NCBI GenBank assembly: GCA_902494875.1
Contig: CABUUO010000003.1
Span: 1-64,000, forward strand
Source of the DNA: an uncultured Pseudomonadota bacterium
GTDB lineage: Bacteria > Pseudomonadota > Alphaproteobacteria > RF32 > CAG-239
Reading direction: 5' to 3'
Length of the DNA stretch: 64,000 nt
The position numbers and the translations under genes were made by a program. Under the pieces are notes generated by a model. It had not been told where the DNA came from, made no database searches, and saw only the letters and a program-made list of their open reading frames with translations. Shown here piece after piece: positions 24,415 through 34,188 of the stretch (the first letter of the stretch is position 1; every line of letters starts with the position of its first letter).

Positions 24415-26883
24415 ATGAAAAAAATTCTGCCGCTTTTGCTTTTTGCTTTTTTTTGCCTGATTCCGCAATATGCCTTTTCGGCAGAAGGGGTAAACGCGTC
24501 TCTTTTTAATTATAACAGCATCAATCAGGATTTGGATAAAATTGACGCAAAACTCAAAAACGGCAGTGCCACGCCGCAGTATATGGCAGACTGTGTCCAG
24601 CAGATAGGCGATCTGCGCAAACAGATTAATAATGCCAAGCGCGAGTTGGAAAAGGAACTGGAATATACGCAGAAAAAACTGGATGCTCTGGGCGAAGGTC
24701 CGCAGGACGGCAGCAAGGAAATAGGCATCATTGCGCAAAATCGCAAAGAGTTTAACGATGAGCTTTCCAGGCAAAAAGGGCACATTGCCGAAGCTGATAT
24801 TCTGCTGACACGCTTGGATGAGCTGGATACCAGAATCTTCAATCTGCGCAGTAAGGAACTGTTCGGAAATCTGCTGGATAAGCAAAATCCGCTGATTTAT
24901 CCCGCCAATCTCTATGCCGCGGCAAAATCTTTTGTCAGTTTTATCAGTGGTATCATAAACTCTCCGCTGGTCTGGTATCAGGAGCTTACGCCGGAAGAAC
25001 ATGCGCTCGTTCGCAGCAATCTTATGCCGGTGCTGTTTATCTTCTTTTTGTCTTTGTGGATTGGTGTTTATCTGCGCTTGTTCATCATGCGCAAATTTGG
25101 TTATGACAACGAAATCGAACATCCCCGTTATGGCAAAAAGGTTTCTGCCGCTGTTTGCGTCGCAATCGGCTATGGCGTTATTCCTGCGTCGATTATTGCC
25201 GGTCTGCTGATTTGGATGGCTGGCAGCAACCTTATCAGCGGCTATTTCGGTATGGTTGTCGGGACCTTTTTGTATTTCCTTTTGTATATATTGTTGGGAC
25301 GGGCCATCACCCGGGTAACCTTTGCCCCGTATAATGAAAAGTGGCGGTTGATTAATGTTGGCAACGAAAAAGCCCTGCGTCTGACCAGGACTTTTTATGG
25401 AGCGATTGAAACCATCTGCATTTTTGCCTTTTTGGAGTTTGTGGCAGATAAGTCGGACTTTCCGATAGAATTGTCTGCATTTATTGCCACGCTGGGATGT
25501 TTTGCCAAAGCCTTTTATATTGTCATCATTGTCCGCCGCATTTTATGGGACGGCAATTCTGAAGATATTGCCGCAGAAGACGAACAGTCCGAAAGCGACA
25601 ATGACGATGATGATGTCGATCCGACGTTTAAGTTTACGTTTCTCAGTATGTTTGCCGGCGTTGTCCTGAGCCTGGTGGCTGTTTCCGGCTATCCGTTCCT
25701 TTCGGCATTTATTCTCAACCGTCTGATTATGACGTTTGTTCTTTTAGGTTTTCTGTTTATCATTCGCAAAGCTTTTGAAGAGCTCATGCACCGTATTTTG
25801 CTGATGCGTTTTTGGGCCAGAAATTTCCGCTTGAAAAGAAAAATATTGGTTAAACTTAACTTTTGGCTGAGTTTGGTGGTCGATCCTCTGTTCGTTTTGT
25901 TTGCCGGCTATGTGGTTTTGGCGCTTTGGGGGGTGTCTACCGAACTTTTGAACCAAAGCATTGTCAAACTATTCACCGGTTTTAAAATCGGCGGCATTAA
26001 GATTTCGCTGTTGTCAATTATGATAGGCATTGCCGTATTCTTTGTCAGCGTAAGTATTGTTAAGGCGCTAAAACGTCGTCTGGCAGTCAATGTTTTGAAC
26101 AAAATGGATATCGACGAAGGTATCCGAGCTTCGCTTGAATCGGGTTTTGGCTCTGTGGGATTTGTGCTCTCGGCGCTGCTGGCTATAGCCATTATGGGCG
26201 GCGACTTAAGCAATTTGGCTCTCATTGCCGGTGCCTTGTCCGTCGGTATCGGTTTAGGTTTGCAGAATATTGTAAACAACTTTGTTTCCGGCATTATCCT
26301 TTTGTTTGAGCGTCCCATAAAGGTGGGAGACTGGGTAATCGTAAACGGAGAAGAAGGCCGCGTAAAGCAAATCAACATCCGTTCTACGGAAATTGAAACT
26401 TTTAAAAAATCAAGTCTGATTGTGCCGAACTCCAATATCTTGTCCAACACCGTCACCAATCTGACGCACAGCAACAAAGCCGCGCGTCTGGCTGTGAATG
26501 TCGGTGTGGCCTATAACTCGGATCCGCATCGGGTAACGGACATTTTGCTGGAGTGTGCCGAGAAACATAAAAGAGTATTGAAAAATCCGGCTCCTTATGT
26601 CGTGTTCAAAAATTTTGGCGAGAGCAGCCTTGACTTTGAACTCCGCTGTTATACCACCGACATCTGGAGCGGATGGGCCATTCCCAGCGATCTGCGCTAT
26701 GAAATTCTGCGCCGTTTTGACGAAGAGGGCATAGACATTCCGTTCCCGCAGCGCAGCCTGCATATCGGTGACGAAATCACCCGCAAGTCCCTGAACAAGA
26801 TTTTGCAGCAGAAAGCAGATTTGGATATAACCAGAAAGCATCGTAGAAATGCAGCGAAACCCGTTGAAAACAAAGAAGAATAA
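24415..26883 (+). CDS. Large MscS-family mechanosensitive channel
   Basis: An 822-residue protein with a signal peptide, a periplasmic coiled-coil domain (about 20-200), roughly ten membrane segments and a C-terminal MscS core. The pore helix is GALSVGIGLGLQNIVNNFVSGIILLFERPIKVGDWV, followed by the beta domain (VNGEEGRVKQINIRSTEIETF) and the alpha/beta C-domain. It resembles KefA/YbiO/YjeP-type channels that release osmolytes after hypo-osmotic shock. CGGAG precedes the start, 13 bp after the Asd-like gene. Its 3' end overlaps murL by 35 bp. Confidence 0.88.
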   Translation: MKKILPLLLFAFFCLIPQYAFSAEGVNASLFNYNSINQDLDKIDAKLKNGSATPQYMADCVQQIGDLRKQINNAKRELEKELEYTQKKLDALGEGPQDGSKEIGIIAQNRKEFNDELSRQKGHIAEADILLTRLDELDTRIFNLRSKELFGNLLDKQNPLIYPANLYAAAKSFVSFISGIINSPLVWYQELTPEEHALVRSNLMPVLFIFFLSLWIGVYLRLFIMRKFGYDNEIEHPRYGKKVSAAVCVAIGYGVIPASIIAGLLIWMAGSNLISGYFGMVVGTFLYFLLYILLGRAITRVTFAPYNEKWRLINVGNEKALRLTRTFYGAIETICIFAFLEFVADKSDFPIELSAFIATLGCFAKAFYIVIIVRRILWDGNSEDIAAEDEQSESDNDDDDVDPTFKFTFLSMFAGVVLSLVAVSGYPFLSAFILNRLIMTFVLLGFLFIIRKAFEELMHRILLMRFWARNFRLKRKILVKLNFWLSLVVDPLFVLFAGYVVLALWGVSTELLNQSIVKLFTGFKIGGIKISLLSIMIGIAVFFVSVSIVKALKRRLAVNVLNKMDIDEGIRASLESGFGSVGFVLSALLAIAIMGGDLSNLALIAGALSVGIGLGLQNIVNNFVSGIILLFERPIKVGDWVIVNGEEGRVKQINIRSTEIETFKKSSLIVPNSNILSNTVTNLTHSNKAARLAVNVGVAYNSDPHRVTDILLECAEKHKRVLKNPAPYVVFKNFGESSLDFELRCYTTDIWSGWAIPSDLRYEILRRFDEEGIDIPFPQRSLHIGDEITRKSLNKILQQKADLDITRKHRRNAAKPVENKEE

Positions 26884-28213
26884 ACCCGAAATCTTTCGTT
26901 TCGTCAGCTATGCTTTTGATGTTGAAACGTCGACGGCGTCGCTGAACTATGCATTTGATGAAGAATATTACTTCACGGAGACAGTACAGTTTCGCAATGC
27001 GGAAAAAGTCTTGACGCGGGAGCAGGCTGCCGCGGTGGAAAATATTATGTTCTTTTTGCACCTGGCCTGCGGTATCAGTTATTACAAGGCTTTTGTCCCG
27101 GCTCATATCCATATTGAAACCGGTGCGCTGAACCGGGAGCAAGCCGCGTTTTTCGATGAGTTCTATAAAAAAGGTCTGGGCGAATTTTCTTGGCGCAACG
27201 GATTGAATTTGAACAATATCGTCAAATTTCCCAGTCAAAAGCAAAGTACGCACGAAAAAGCCTCTGATATTTGCCTGAATGAGCGGACAGCGGTTCCGGT
27301 CGGCGGCGGCAAGGATTCAAACGTAGTGATTGAAACGCTTAAAGCCCATGGGGAAAAAGTCGTCTGCATTGCGCAGGGGCGTCCGCGTCCGATTCGGGAA
27401 TCGATAGAAGTTTCCGGCTGTCCGGATATTGAGTTTACCCGTACGATTTCTCCGGCATTAATTGCCTTAAACGAACGTTCCGATGTCTATAACGGACATA
27501 TTCCTATTACCGGCGTTTATGCTTTTTGTATGGCGTTAGCGGCGGTTCTCTATGGCTTTGACAAAATAGCCATGGGCAACGAACGTTCGGCCAACGTCGG
27601 CAATCTGGTGCGTGACGACAGCTTTGAGGTTAACCACCAATGGAGCAAGTCTTTTGCTTTTGAAAAAAGCTTCAATATCTTTTGTAAAAAATATATGCTG
27701 CAAAATCTGCACTATTTTTCAATGCTGAGACCTCTTTCGGAACTGGACATAGCCCGCCGTTTTGCCGGATTAAAAGCTTATTTTCCGGTTTTCACCAGCT
27801 GCAACAAGGCGTTTAAAATTGATACGAACAAGCGTTTGGAACGCTGGTGCGGGGACTGTGACAAATGTCGCTTTGTTTTTTTGGCGCTGGCGCCGTTTAT
27901 GCCTAAAGAAGATTTAATCCAAGCCGTCGGCAAAAATATTCTGGCTGACGAAAAGCAGCTCGGCGGGTTTGAAGAGCTGTTGGGCCTGTCCCGCCACAAA
28001 CCGTTTGAGTGCGTCGGCGAGCTTGAGGAGTGTGCCGTGGCCGTCGGCCTTTTGGCGCAGAAACCGGAATGGAAGGACGAATTCATCGTCAAAAGTCTTT
28101 ATCCGCGCCTGTTGGAGAAATATGGGGCGCAGACCCTTCAACGATGGCAGGAAATGGTGTTTACGCCCTCCGGAGAACATCTCATACCCGAAAAATTTAA
28201 GGACTATTTGTAA
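26849..28213 (+). CDS. murL: MurL-type UDP-MurNAc-L-Ala-L-Glu epimerase
   Basis: A 454-residue protein matching the MurL family described in Xanthomonas. MurL converts the L-Glu of UDP-MurNAc-L-Ala-L-Glu to D-Glu. Recognised segments are FVSYAFD, LHLACGISYYKAFVP, FSWRNGLNL, the nucleotide-binding-like VPVGGGKDSNVVIE, MGNERSAN, VNHQWSKSFAFE, and WCGDCDKCRFVFLAL. The start lies inside the mscS end and the last base is shared with the murD2 ATG. That tight pairing with a MurD homologue is the expected context. Identification is from recall of the family, without an alignment. Confidence 0.82.
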   Translation: MQRNPLKTKKNKPEIFRFVSYAFDVETSTASLNYAFDEEYYFTETVQFRNAEKVLTREQAAAVENIMFFLHLACGISYYKAFVPAHIHIETGALNREQAAFFDEFYKKGLGEFSWRNGLNLNNIVKFPSQKQSTHEKASDICLNERTAVPVGGGKDSNVVIETLKAHGEKVVCIAQGRPRPIRESIEVSGCPDIEFTRTISPALIALNERSDVYNGHIPITGVYAFCMALAAVLYGFDKIAMGNERSANVGNLVRDDSFEVNHQWSKSFAFEKSFNIFCKKYMLQNLHYFSMLRPLSELDIARRFAGLKAYFPVFTSCNKAFKIDTNKRLERWCGDCDKCRFVFLALAPFMPKEDLIQAVGKNILADEKQLGGFEELLGLSRHKPFECVGELEECAVAVGLLAQKPEWKDEFIVKSLYPRLLEKYGAQTLQRWQEMVFTPSGEHLIPEKFKDYL

Positions 28214-29565
28214 TGCTTTTGCAGGAACTTAAAGGAAAAAATATTGCCGTCTGGGGTTTGGGCCGCGAGGGGATGTCCAATATTGAACTGATACTGAAGC
28301 ATCGTCTTGCCGCCGCTTTATATGTCTACAGCGACGAAATATGTTCGCCGCCGGCCGCATATCCTCAGGTCAGGCTTTTCTGCGGCGATGAATTTGAACA
28401 AATGCTGGACAAGGTTGATATCATCATCAAGTCTCCGGGCGTCAGCATTTATAAGGAAGAAGTTTGCCGGGCTAAAGCACGCGGGATTCGCTTTACGACG
28501 TCTTCCGATATTTTCCTGAACGAAATGCGGCAGAATCACCCTGAGACCACGATAATCGGCGTTACCGGTTCCAAAGGCAAAAGCACAACCTCCAGCCTGC
28601 TGTATACGGCGTTGAAGGCTTTGGGACAAGACGTTGCCCTTTGCGGCAATATCGGACGTCCGCTGGTTGATTTGATTGATGAAAGTCACCGTTTTGTCGT
28701 ATGTGAGCTTTCAAGCTACCAATGCAGCGATTTAAGCGTGTCGCCGCAGGTTGTTCTTTTTACCAATTTGTTTCCGGAACACGTCGACTGGCATCTGAGT
28801 CATGATAATTATTATCGTGACAAGGTTCATTTGATTGCCCATCAGCAGCCGGACGACGTATGTTTTGTCAATGCCCGCTGCGATAAGCTGAAAAAATACT
28901 GTGGTGCGTATCAGCGCCGGTTCTGTTATTATAATCGGGCGGAAGGTTTTGCCGAACTGAACAATGTTTTGTGCCGGAACGGAGAGCCGCTTCTGCATAT
29001 TGAAGAAACGCTGTTGCAGGGATATCATAATTTGGATAACATGGCCGGCGTTTTGTCCGTGATTGATTATCTGGGGTTGGATGTGTCAACGGCGTTGGAA
29101 AGCTTCAAAACTTTTCATGCGCTGCCGCATCGTTTGCAAAAGATTGGCGAGAAAGATGGCATAACCTTTATTAATGACAGCATTTCCACTGCGCCGGAGA
29201 CGGCCATTGCGGCCATCAGATCTTTTGATTTGCCGATGGGAATTTTTCTCGGTGGTTATGACCGCAAGCAGGATTATCATGAATTGGCCCGGATTATCAA
29301 TGATACGCCGCAGGTTAAGGTTGTTGCCGTATTGTTTCAAACCGGTCCCCGCATCGCCGAAACCCTGAAGCAGGTTCTGACTCGCCGGGATATCGTATTG
29401 ATTGAGGAACCGGATTTTGCTTCGGCGGTAAAAAAGGTTTTTGCAAGCCTGAAGCGCTGCGGCGGGCGTTTGGCATTGTTTTCTCCGGCCGCTCCGAGCT
29501 ACGATGCGTATAAGAGTTTTGAAGTAAGGGGTGAAGAATTTATCAAAATATTTCACAATCTTTAA
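28213..29565 (+). CDS. murD2: MurD2-type UDP-MurNAc-L-Ala--L-glutamate ligase
   Basis: A 450-residue Mur ligase. The N-terminal nucleotide domain is NIAVWGLGREGMSNIE; the ATP loop is GVTGSKGKSTTS; later motifs are CELSSYQ, FPEHVDWH and HALPHRLQKIG with NDSISTAPETAIAAI. It resembles MurD but sits directly after murL, overlapping by one base, as MurD2 does in Xanthomonas. There it adds L-Glu rather than D-Glu. A classical MurD adding D-Glu cannot be excluded from sequence alone. No other mur genes are nearby, so this is outside the dcw cluster. Confidence 0.82.
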   Translation: MLLQELKGKNIAVWGLGREGMSNIELILKHRLAAALYVYSDEICSPPAAYPQVRLFCGDEFEQMLDKVDIIIKSPGVSIYKEEVCRAKARGIRFTTSSDIFLNEMRQNHPETTIIGVTGSKGKSTTSSLLYTALKALGQDVALCGNIGRPLVDLIDESHRFVVCELSSYQCSDLSVSPQVVLFTNLFPEHVDWHLSHDNYYRDKVHLIAHQQPDDVCFVNARCDKLKKYCGAYQRRFCYYNRAEGFAELNNVLCRNGEPLLHIEETLLQGYHNLDNMAGVLSVIDYLGLDVSTALESFKTFHALPHRLQKIGEKDGITFINDSISTAPETAIAAIRSFDLPMGIFLGGYDRKQDYHELARIINDTPQVKVVAVLFQTGPRIAETLKQVLTRRDIVLIEEPDFASAVKKVFASLKRCGGRLALFSPAAPSYDAYKSFEVRGEEFIKIFHNL

Positions 29566-29613
29566 AATATGGTGTTGATTTATTATTTCGTTTAATATAA
29601 AACTATCACCAAT

Positions 29614-29689
<76 letters not shown>

Positions 29690-29693
29690 TAAC

Positions 29694-29721
29694 AAAAAAA
29701 GCTCCTGATGGAGCTTTTTTT
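29694..29721 (+). terminator. Terminator of tRNA-Thr
   Basis: AAAAAAAGCTCC pairs with GGAGCTTTTTTT around TGAT, immediately after the CCA end. The following 160 bp to 29881 holds no other visible feature. Confidence 0.9.
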
Positions 29722-29881
29722 GTTATGGTGAGTAGTCCTTGTTGTAAGCAAGGGAAGCAACATTTTTTATCGGCCGGTTCTGACAGCTCGCCAGCAGGCC
29801 TAAGCAATAAAAAAGATTTCGGTTGCAATTTGCGGATTATTGCTTAATATATCCCAAACGTAACCAATTATTTTTACTATC

Positions 29882-30127
29882 ATGAAGTTCAAATTAAAAA
29901 AAATTATCAAGAGTTGGCTGGTTTTCACCGGAATTTGCGGTTTTATCGTGTTTTGCAAGGGTTGGCATTTGACATTTGCATATTTTGCTTTGAGTATTTA
30001 TGCTTTGATAGCGATTTTTATCCTTTTTGGATGGGATCGGCATATTACCTACGGAGACAGCGAACCGTCCTATAAAAGCCAAAGAGACGACCAGTATTAC
30101 GAAGATGCCGACGACTATCAGTATTGA
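29882..30127 (+). CDS. Small two-helix membrane protein, unknown
   Basis: An 81-residue protein: basic N-terminus (MKFKLKKIIKSW), two membrane segments (about 11-26 and 30-50), then an acidic, Tyr-rich tail ending EDADDYQY. No ribosome binding site is obvious, but a strong terminator follows at 30150-30175. The family is not recognised. Confidence 0.5.
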   Translation: MKFKLKKIIKSWLVFTGICGFIVFCKGWHLTFAYFALSIYALIAIFILFGWDRHITYGDSEPSYKSQRDDQYYEDADDYQY

Positions 30128-30149
30128 TTTGTTTGGCATAAGTTTTTAT

Positions 30150-30175
30150 CCCGCTGTTTTGCAGCGGGTTTTTTT
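30150..30175 (+). terminator. Terminator after the small membrane protein
   Basis: CCCGCTG / CAGCGGG stem with a 5-base loop and T7. It separates the plus gene from the minus-strand glycan arm. Confidence 0.88.
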
Positions 30176-30204
30176 AACGTAGTAACGAAAAATATGATTC
30201 GTTT

Positions 30205-31074
30205 TCAATTCTGTTTATTCGCTCCGAACATTTTCATTGCCAGGGCAAATTTGTCGTGCTTGCCGCCCCACTGCGCGCCGCCGATGATATGCAACCATTT
30301 TTCGTCAATCAGTTCAACGGCGTTTTCATATACGGCATCGTCCCGGTTTTTGTAGACGTCTTTATCCCATACGAAGCTTTTGCCGCTGCGGATGTCGATA
30401 TAATGTTCGCAGCTCTCACGCCACAGTCCGTCCGCAAGATTTTTATAAACTGATTTGTAATTTCCGCCGCCGGTATCCAGATGTTTGCGCTTGTATCGGC
30501 AGGGCATGAAATTTATACTTTTGTTTCTTAAAAATTCGTAGTCGTAAAAACTGAAAGCAGCCCAAGGATACCAGCAGCCGTGCCGTTCCCTTTTTACTCC
30601 GCAGAGCGGCCGGTCCGTATATTCGGACAATTGCAGCGGCCTAATCGGAAAGATGTCGTGGTCAATAAAGGCAAAGCGGTTTTTTCGCCTCCGGATGATG
30701 TAACGGTAAATCCAATTCAGGGCATAACCGTGACTGCGGCTAGGGTCGACGTACAAAAAACGGGGCAGGCGGTAGTAGGTAATATTATGCTTGCGGCAGA
30801 ATTCGAAAATCTGCCGGGCTGCTTCTGTTTTGTTTGAGTTGTCGCAGATAATATAGTGATATTCGCTGCTGCGGAGATTTTTTTGCATGAAATGATATTG
30901 ACATTCTATCAGTTTGGCGTCGTTAAAGGCAACTACAAAAATGTCCAGAGCTTTGGGCAGCATAATGTCGCTGGCTTCAAAACTTTGCCTGGGTTTGGTC
31001 TTAACCGTCATATAAATGCGGTTAAGCGCCCGTTTCAGATACTTCAATATTTTATTCAGATGTTTACGCAACAT
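30205..31074 (-). CDS. Putative glycosyltransferase, GT-A-like
   Basis: A 289-residue protein in the minus arm of the glycan locus. It has an alpha/beta N-terminal domain (LDIFVVAFNDAKLIECQY, YHYIICDNSNKTEAARQIFEF) and an acidic FAFIDHDIFPIRPL motif that resembles the metal-binding DXD of GT-A enzymes. LDTGGGNYKSVYKNL further on may bind acceptor. The family number is not recognised. Its basic, amphipathic first 30 residues could associate with membrane. It is the last gene of a six-gene minus-strand run. Confidence 0.6.
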   Translation of the reverse strand: MLRKHLNKILKYLKRALNRIYMTVKTKPRQSFEASDIMLPKALDIFVVAFNDAKLIECQYHFMQKNLRSSEYHYIICDNSNKTEAARQIFEFCRKHNITYYRLPRFLYVDPSRSHGYALNWIYRYIIRRRKNRFAFIDHDIFPIRPLQLSEYTDRPLCGVKRERHGCWYPWAAFSFYDYEFLRNKSINFMPCRYKRKHLDTGGGNYKSVYKNLADGLWRESCEHYIDIRSGKSFVWDKDVYKNRDDAVYENAVELIDEKWLHIIGGAQWGGKHDKFALAMKMFGANKQN

Positions 31075-31081
31075 TTTTTAC

Positions 31082-32071
31082 CTATATCTTGGCCAATATA
31101 AGTGCCGGCAGATAACAGCCGCGGCATAAGAGTTTCCATATTGTCCGCAGCCGAGGATTCAGCAATTCGGGATTGAAAGCGCCATCCTCTTGCATTTGTT
31201 GCAGAAGCCTGATTTCAAATGTGATTTCGTCTTTGCCCTGACTTTGCCGCAGCGGATTCAAAATATGTTCCCGGAAGACGATTCTTTCGCTGAGATATTT
31301 CCGGCATACGCGTTTTTTCAAATCATCGGAACTCTGCCGGCAGAATTCTTTAACGATTCTGATTAACTGTTTTTCGATTTCCAAACGTTTATTTCTCATC
31401 TTTGCGGCATCGGTTTTATGCATAATGGAATCCGGATTTTGCATATAATAGCTGAATACGTCGTTTAACAGAATAACTTTGCCGCTGCGGAGCATAATTT
31501 CAAAAGTATAAATGTCGTCTTCTCCCGGGTGTACCGGCAGAAAAACAATACTTTGCGCCAGTTCGGCCTTGTATATTTTGTTCCATACCAGAACCCCGGT
31601 TTTTATCTTGCGGCGCAGAAAACTGACCAGAGGTGCTGAGCAGGATCGGAATACAGGTTCGGAAACGTATGGAGGAAAAACAATTTGCTCGCCGGGATAA
31701 ACTTTTCGGTAATTAAAACATCCGAGATCTGCGTCGGATTCTTCCATGGCGTTGGTTAGGCGTTCCAGCGTCTGCGGATGCCAAAAGTCGTCGCTGTCCA
31801 AAAACATCAGATATTTTCCGCGGGCGTGCGGCAGTCCCGAATTTCTGGCACCGGCCAGTCCTCGGTTCTTCTGGTCTATAATCTGAAAACGCGGATCTTT
31901 TGCCGCATATTTTTTCAAAATTTTCAATGAATTGTCAGTGCTTCCGTCATTAATGCAGATAGCCTCCCAATGCGGATATGTTTGCGCCAAAACGCTGTCC
32001 AGACAGTTGCCCAGAAATTTTTCAACGTTATAAACGGGAATAATTATGCTGATCAGAGGTGCCGAGTCCAT
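31082..32071 (-). CDS. Family 2 glycosyltransferase
   Basis: A 329-residue GT2 enzyme. The fold opens LISIIIPVYNVEKFLGNCLDSVLAQTYP; the nucleotide site is CINDGSTDNS; and GLAGARNSGL leads to the DXD-type LDSDDFW. The C-terminal half is helical and includes acceptor-side residues PGEDDIYTFEIML. It should transfer a nucleotide-activated sugar to a growing glycan on the cytoplasmic face. The sugar cannot be told. It shares an N-terminus with the GT2 at 34185-35111, so the two probably arose by duplication. Confidence 0.88.
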   Translation of the reverse strand: MDSAPLISIIIPVYNVEKFLGNCLDSVLAQTYPHWEAICINDGSTDNSLKILKKYAAKDPRFQIIDQKNRGLAGARNSGLPHARGKYLMFLDSDDFWHPQTLERLTNAMEESDADLGCFNYRKVYPGEQIVFPPYVSEPVFRSCSAPLVSFLRRKIKTGVLVWNKIYKAELAQSIVFLPVHPGEDDIYTFEIMLRSGKVILLNDVFSYYMQNPDSIMHKTDAAKMRNKRLEIEKQLIRIVKEFCRQSSDDLKKRVCRKYLSERIVFREHILNPLRQSQGKDEITFEIRLLQQMQEDGAFNPELLNPRLRTIWKLLCRGCYLPALILAKI

Positions 32072-32253
32072 TTTCTGCCTGCTTATGGATAGATGATGTT
32101 GCAGGCGACATTTTATGAAATTTATATACTGATTGCAATAATTTGTATTACCTTGAAAAAAATTTTTTTCTAATTTGTTTCGGACATAACATTATATACA
32201 CCGAACTGTCAGAAGAAAACTTGGAATTTGGCAATGTCAGACGACTGTATAGG

Positions 32254-33129
32254 TCAGATTTTTTTTCTCAAAATTTTTTCCAGAAAAGTTCCCGAAATTT
32301 TTCTGGCGGGATCATATTTATAGGACAGTTTGTGAATATGCGTATTGTCCGTTATCTTTTGCCACAGGCTTTCGTCAAATTTAGTGAAATAGTTTTTTTC
32401 GAGCAGATAACAGTTGTCTTCGTGTTTGATCGGTACCTGAGACCACAGGTTTTTCAGATCAGAGTCGTTATCAACCAAAAAATCAAAGGCCAGCGGATAT
32501 AAAAAATAGTCAATCAGACGGTTTTCTTTTTTCCAGTATTCAAACAAAAACGCCTTCTCCGCCGCCATCAGAGGATTTTTGGCTCTGGCGCCGATCATCC
32601 AGTTGACGTTTCTGTAAATGCCTTTGCTGCTGAGGCAGAAAAAGTCCTGTTGCGTGAAAAGAGAGCTGAGCGGAGCCGTGAGCAGCACTGTGGCATCAAT
32701 CCAAACGCCGCCGCGGTCGGCAAGCAGTGTCGCTCGCAAAATGTCGGAAAACTGCATCGGCGTAATCAGTCTTTTCCGGCGTTTTTCAAAAATATAATCG
32801 GGAATGTCGGCATATTTTTTAATGTTTTCATTGTCAATCAGCACGACTTTGCAGCCGTTTGCGTTTTGGCGGATGCTTTCCAGACAGCGCTTGACAATTT
32901 CCGGCGCTTGTGCTTCGCCCTGAAACCAGCATACCCAGATGTTTCTTTCTTCCTCGGAATATGCCGGATTTTTGTCAATGCCGTTCAGAATATGCAGATA
33001 TCTTTTCAGATATTTTCGCTCGGCTTTCAACGTCTGTTCTTTTCTGAACTTTTTTCTTTCGTTTTTGGATAAAATGAACAGGCCGGCATAAATTCTGTAC
33101 CACAGTTTTTTTACAAATACCCAAAACAT
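32254..33129 (-). CDS. Capsular polysaccharide synthesis-type glycosyltransferase
   Basis: A 291-residue protein of the GT32/Caps_synth type. Key segments are IWVCWFQGEAQAPEIVKRCLESIRQN, the FSDILRATLLADRGGVWIDATVLLTAPL stretch and KHEDNCYLLEKNYF. The WIDA motif holds the metal-binding acid of the family. N-terminal region is basic and aromatic, possibly peripheral to the membrane. It lies 13 bp after the GT10 gene in the minus run and 180 bp before the next one, the largest gap in the arm. Confidence 0.8.
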   Translation of the reverse strand: MFWVFVKKLWYRIYAGLFILSKNERKKFRKEQTLKAERKYLKRYLHILNGIDKNPAYSEEERNIWVCWFQGEAQAPEIVKRCLESIRQNANGCKVVLIDNENIKKYADIPDYIFEKRRKRLITPMQFSDILRATLLADRGGVWIDATVLLTAPLSSLFTQQDFFCLSSKGIYRNVNWMIGARAKNPLMAAEKAFLFEYWKKENRLIDYFLYPLAFDFLVDNDSDLKNLWSQVPIKHEDNCYLLEKNYFTKFDESLWQKITDNTHIHKLSYKYDPARKISGTFLEKILRKKI

Positions 33130-33141
33130 ATTTCGTTCTCC

Positions 33142-34188
33142 TTATTTTAAGTCGTCTGCCAAATATTGTTCCCAGAGCAGGTCATAGGCGTTTTTGTATT
33201 TCTGTGCTCTCTGAAAGTTGTCGAGTAACGCCGGCATACGGTTTTCGTAATCCTGCGGCGAGCATTGCTTAATGACTTCGTCGATGTGTTCAAAGTCCTT
33301 TTCCTGAACCAAAATGATGCCGTCAGGGTTAAATTTGGTCAGAATGTTCGGATGTCCGACATAAATCGGAACCGTATAGGTGGCAAAGCAGTTTAAGATT
33401 TTTTCTGTAAACCAGAACGGCAGAATGGCGTTTTCGACGACAACGGAGTAGCGATAGTCGCGGAGCGTGTCTATGGCGCGGACAAATTTTCCGCCGTCGA
33501 AAGTGCCGAAAGTGTCGGCGCGGCCGCTGTTCTTGAAACTGACGGCCCAGTCATATCTGAGTTTGTGCAGGGCACATGACTTTTTGTCGGAAGACAAGAT
33601 GGAAATGTTTTTGCTTTTGAAGCGGCAGGCCTCAAGTTCTCGGGGCGAAACGCCGTCTCCCAGCGATATGTTGGCGCATTGGCAGAATTCGCGGGCATTT
33701 TCATATTTGTTCAAAATGTCTTCGTCATAGGTAAAGATCAGGTCAAAATCCCGGTTTAATTCCGGATGGCGGTCAAATATCAAATAGTCGTTGGGCACAA
33801 TTTCCTTGGATTCGCACAACAGTCCGTATCTCTTGTCTGGTGTGCCCATGGTTTGCCGCATGCAGTTATGCGTATAAAAGTGCACCGGCAGTTCAAAATT
33901 ATATCTGTCAAAAAGAAAATGCTTGGAAACCTGCGCAAAAGAAGCGCTGAAACATTTGTCCCGCAAAAAGAAAGTCCGTATCGGGGTTCCGTCGCGGTTG
34001 TAAATGTCAAATTCTCTGGCGTCAATATGATGAAAACGGCTATATACGGGAACATATATTTTTCCGTAAAGCCTGTTGTTGATCGTTTGGGTGTCCAAGT
34101 CAAAAAAATCAAAATTGGATTGCAGATATTGCCGCCATTTTCTTTTGGGAACAAGCGCCAAAATCAGTTTTACGATAAATTTTCTCAT
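33142..34188 (-). CDS. Family 10 (alpha-1,3-fucosyltransferase-like) glycosyltransferase
   Basis: A 348-residue protein. The C-terminal half matches GT10: YSVVVENAILPFWFTEKILNCFATYTVPIYVGHPNI with the ENA-x-TEKI donor site, followed by FNPDGIILVQEKD. GT10 enzymes use GDP-fucose; a PMM-like enzyme in the plus arm may bear on GDP-sugar supply. The start at 34188 is chosen over 34215 because it forms an ATGA overlap with the upstream GT2 stop. Fucose specificity is inferred from family only. Confidence 0.8.
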   Translation of the reverse strand: MRKFIVKLILALVPKRKWRQYLQSNFDFFDLDTQTINNRLYGKIYVPVYSRFHHIDAREFDIYNRDGTPIRTFFLRDKCFSASFAQVSKHFLFDRYNFELPVHFYTHNCMRQTMGTPDKRYGLLCESKEIVPNDYLIFDRHPELNRDFDLIFTYDEDILNKYENAREFCQCANISLGDGVSPRELEACRFKSKNISILSSDKKSCALHKLRYDWAVSFKNSGRADTFGTFDGGKFVRAIDTLRDYRYSVVVENAILPFWFTEKILNCFATYTVPIYVGHPNILTKFNPDGIILVQEKDFEHIDEVIKQCSPQDYENRMPALLDNFQRAQKYKNAYDLLWEQYLADDLK

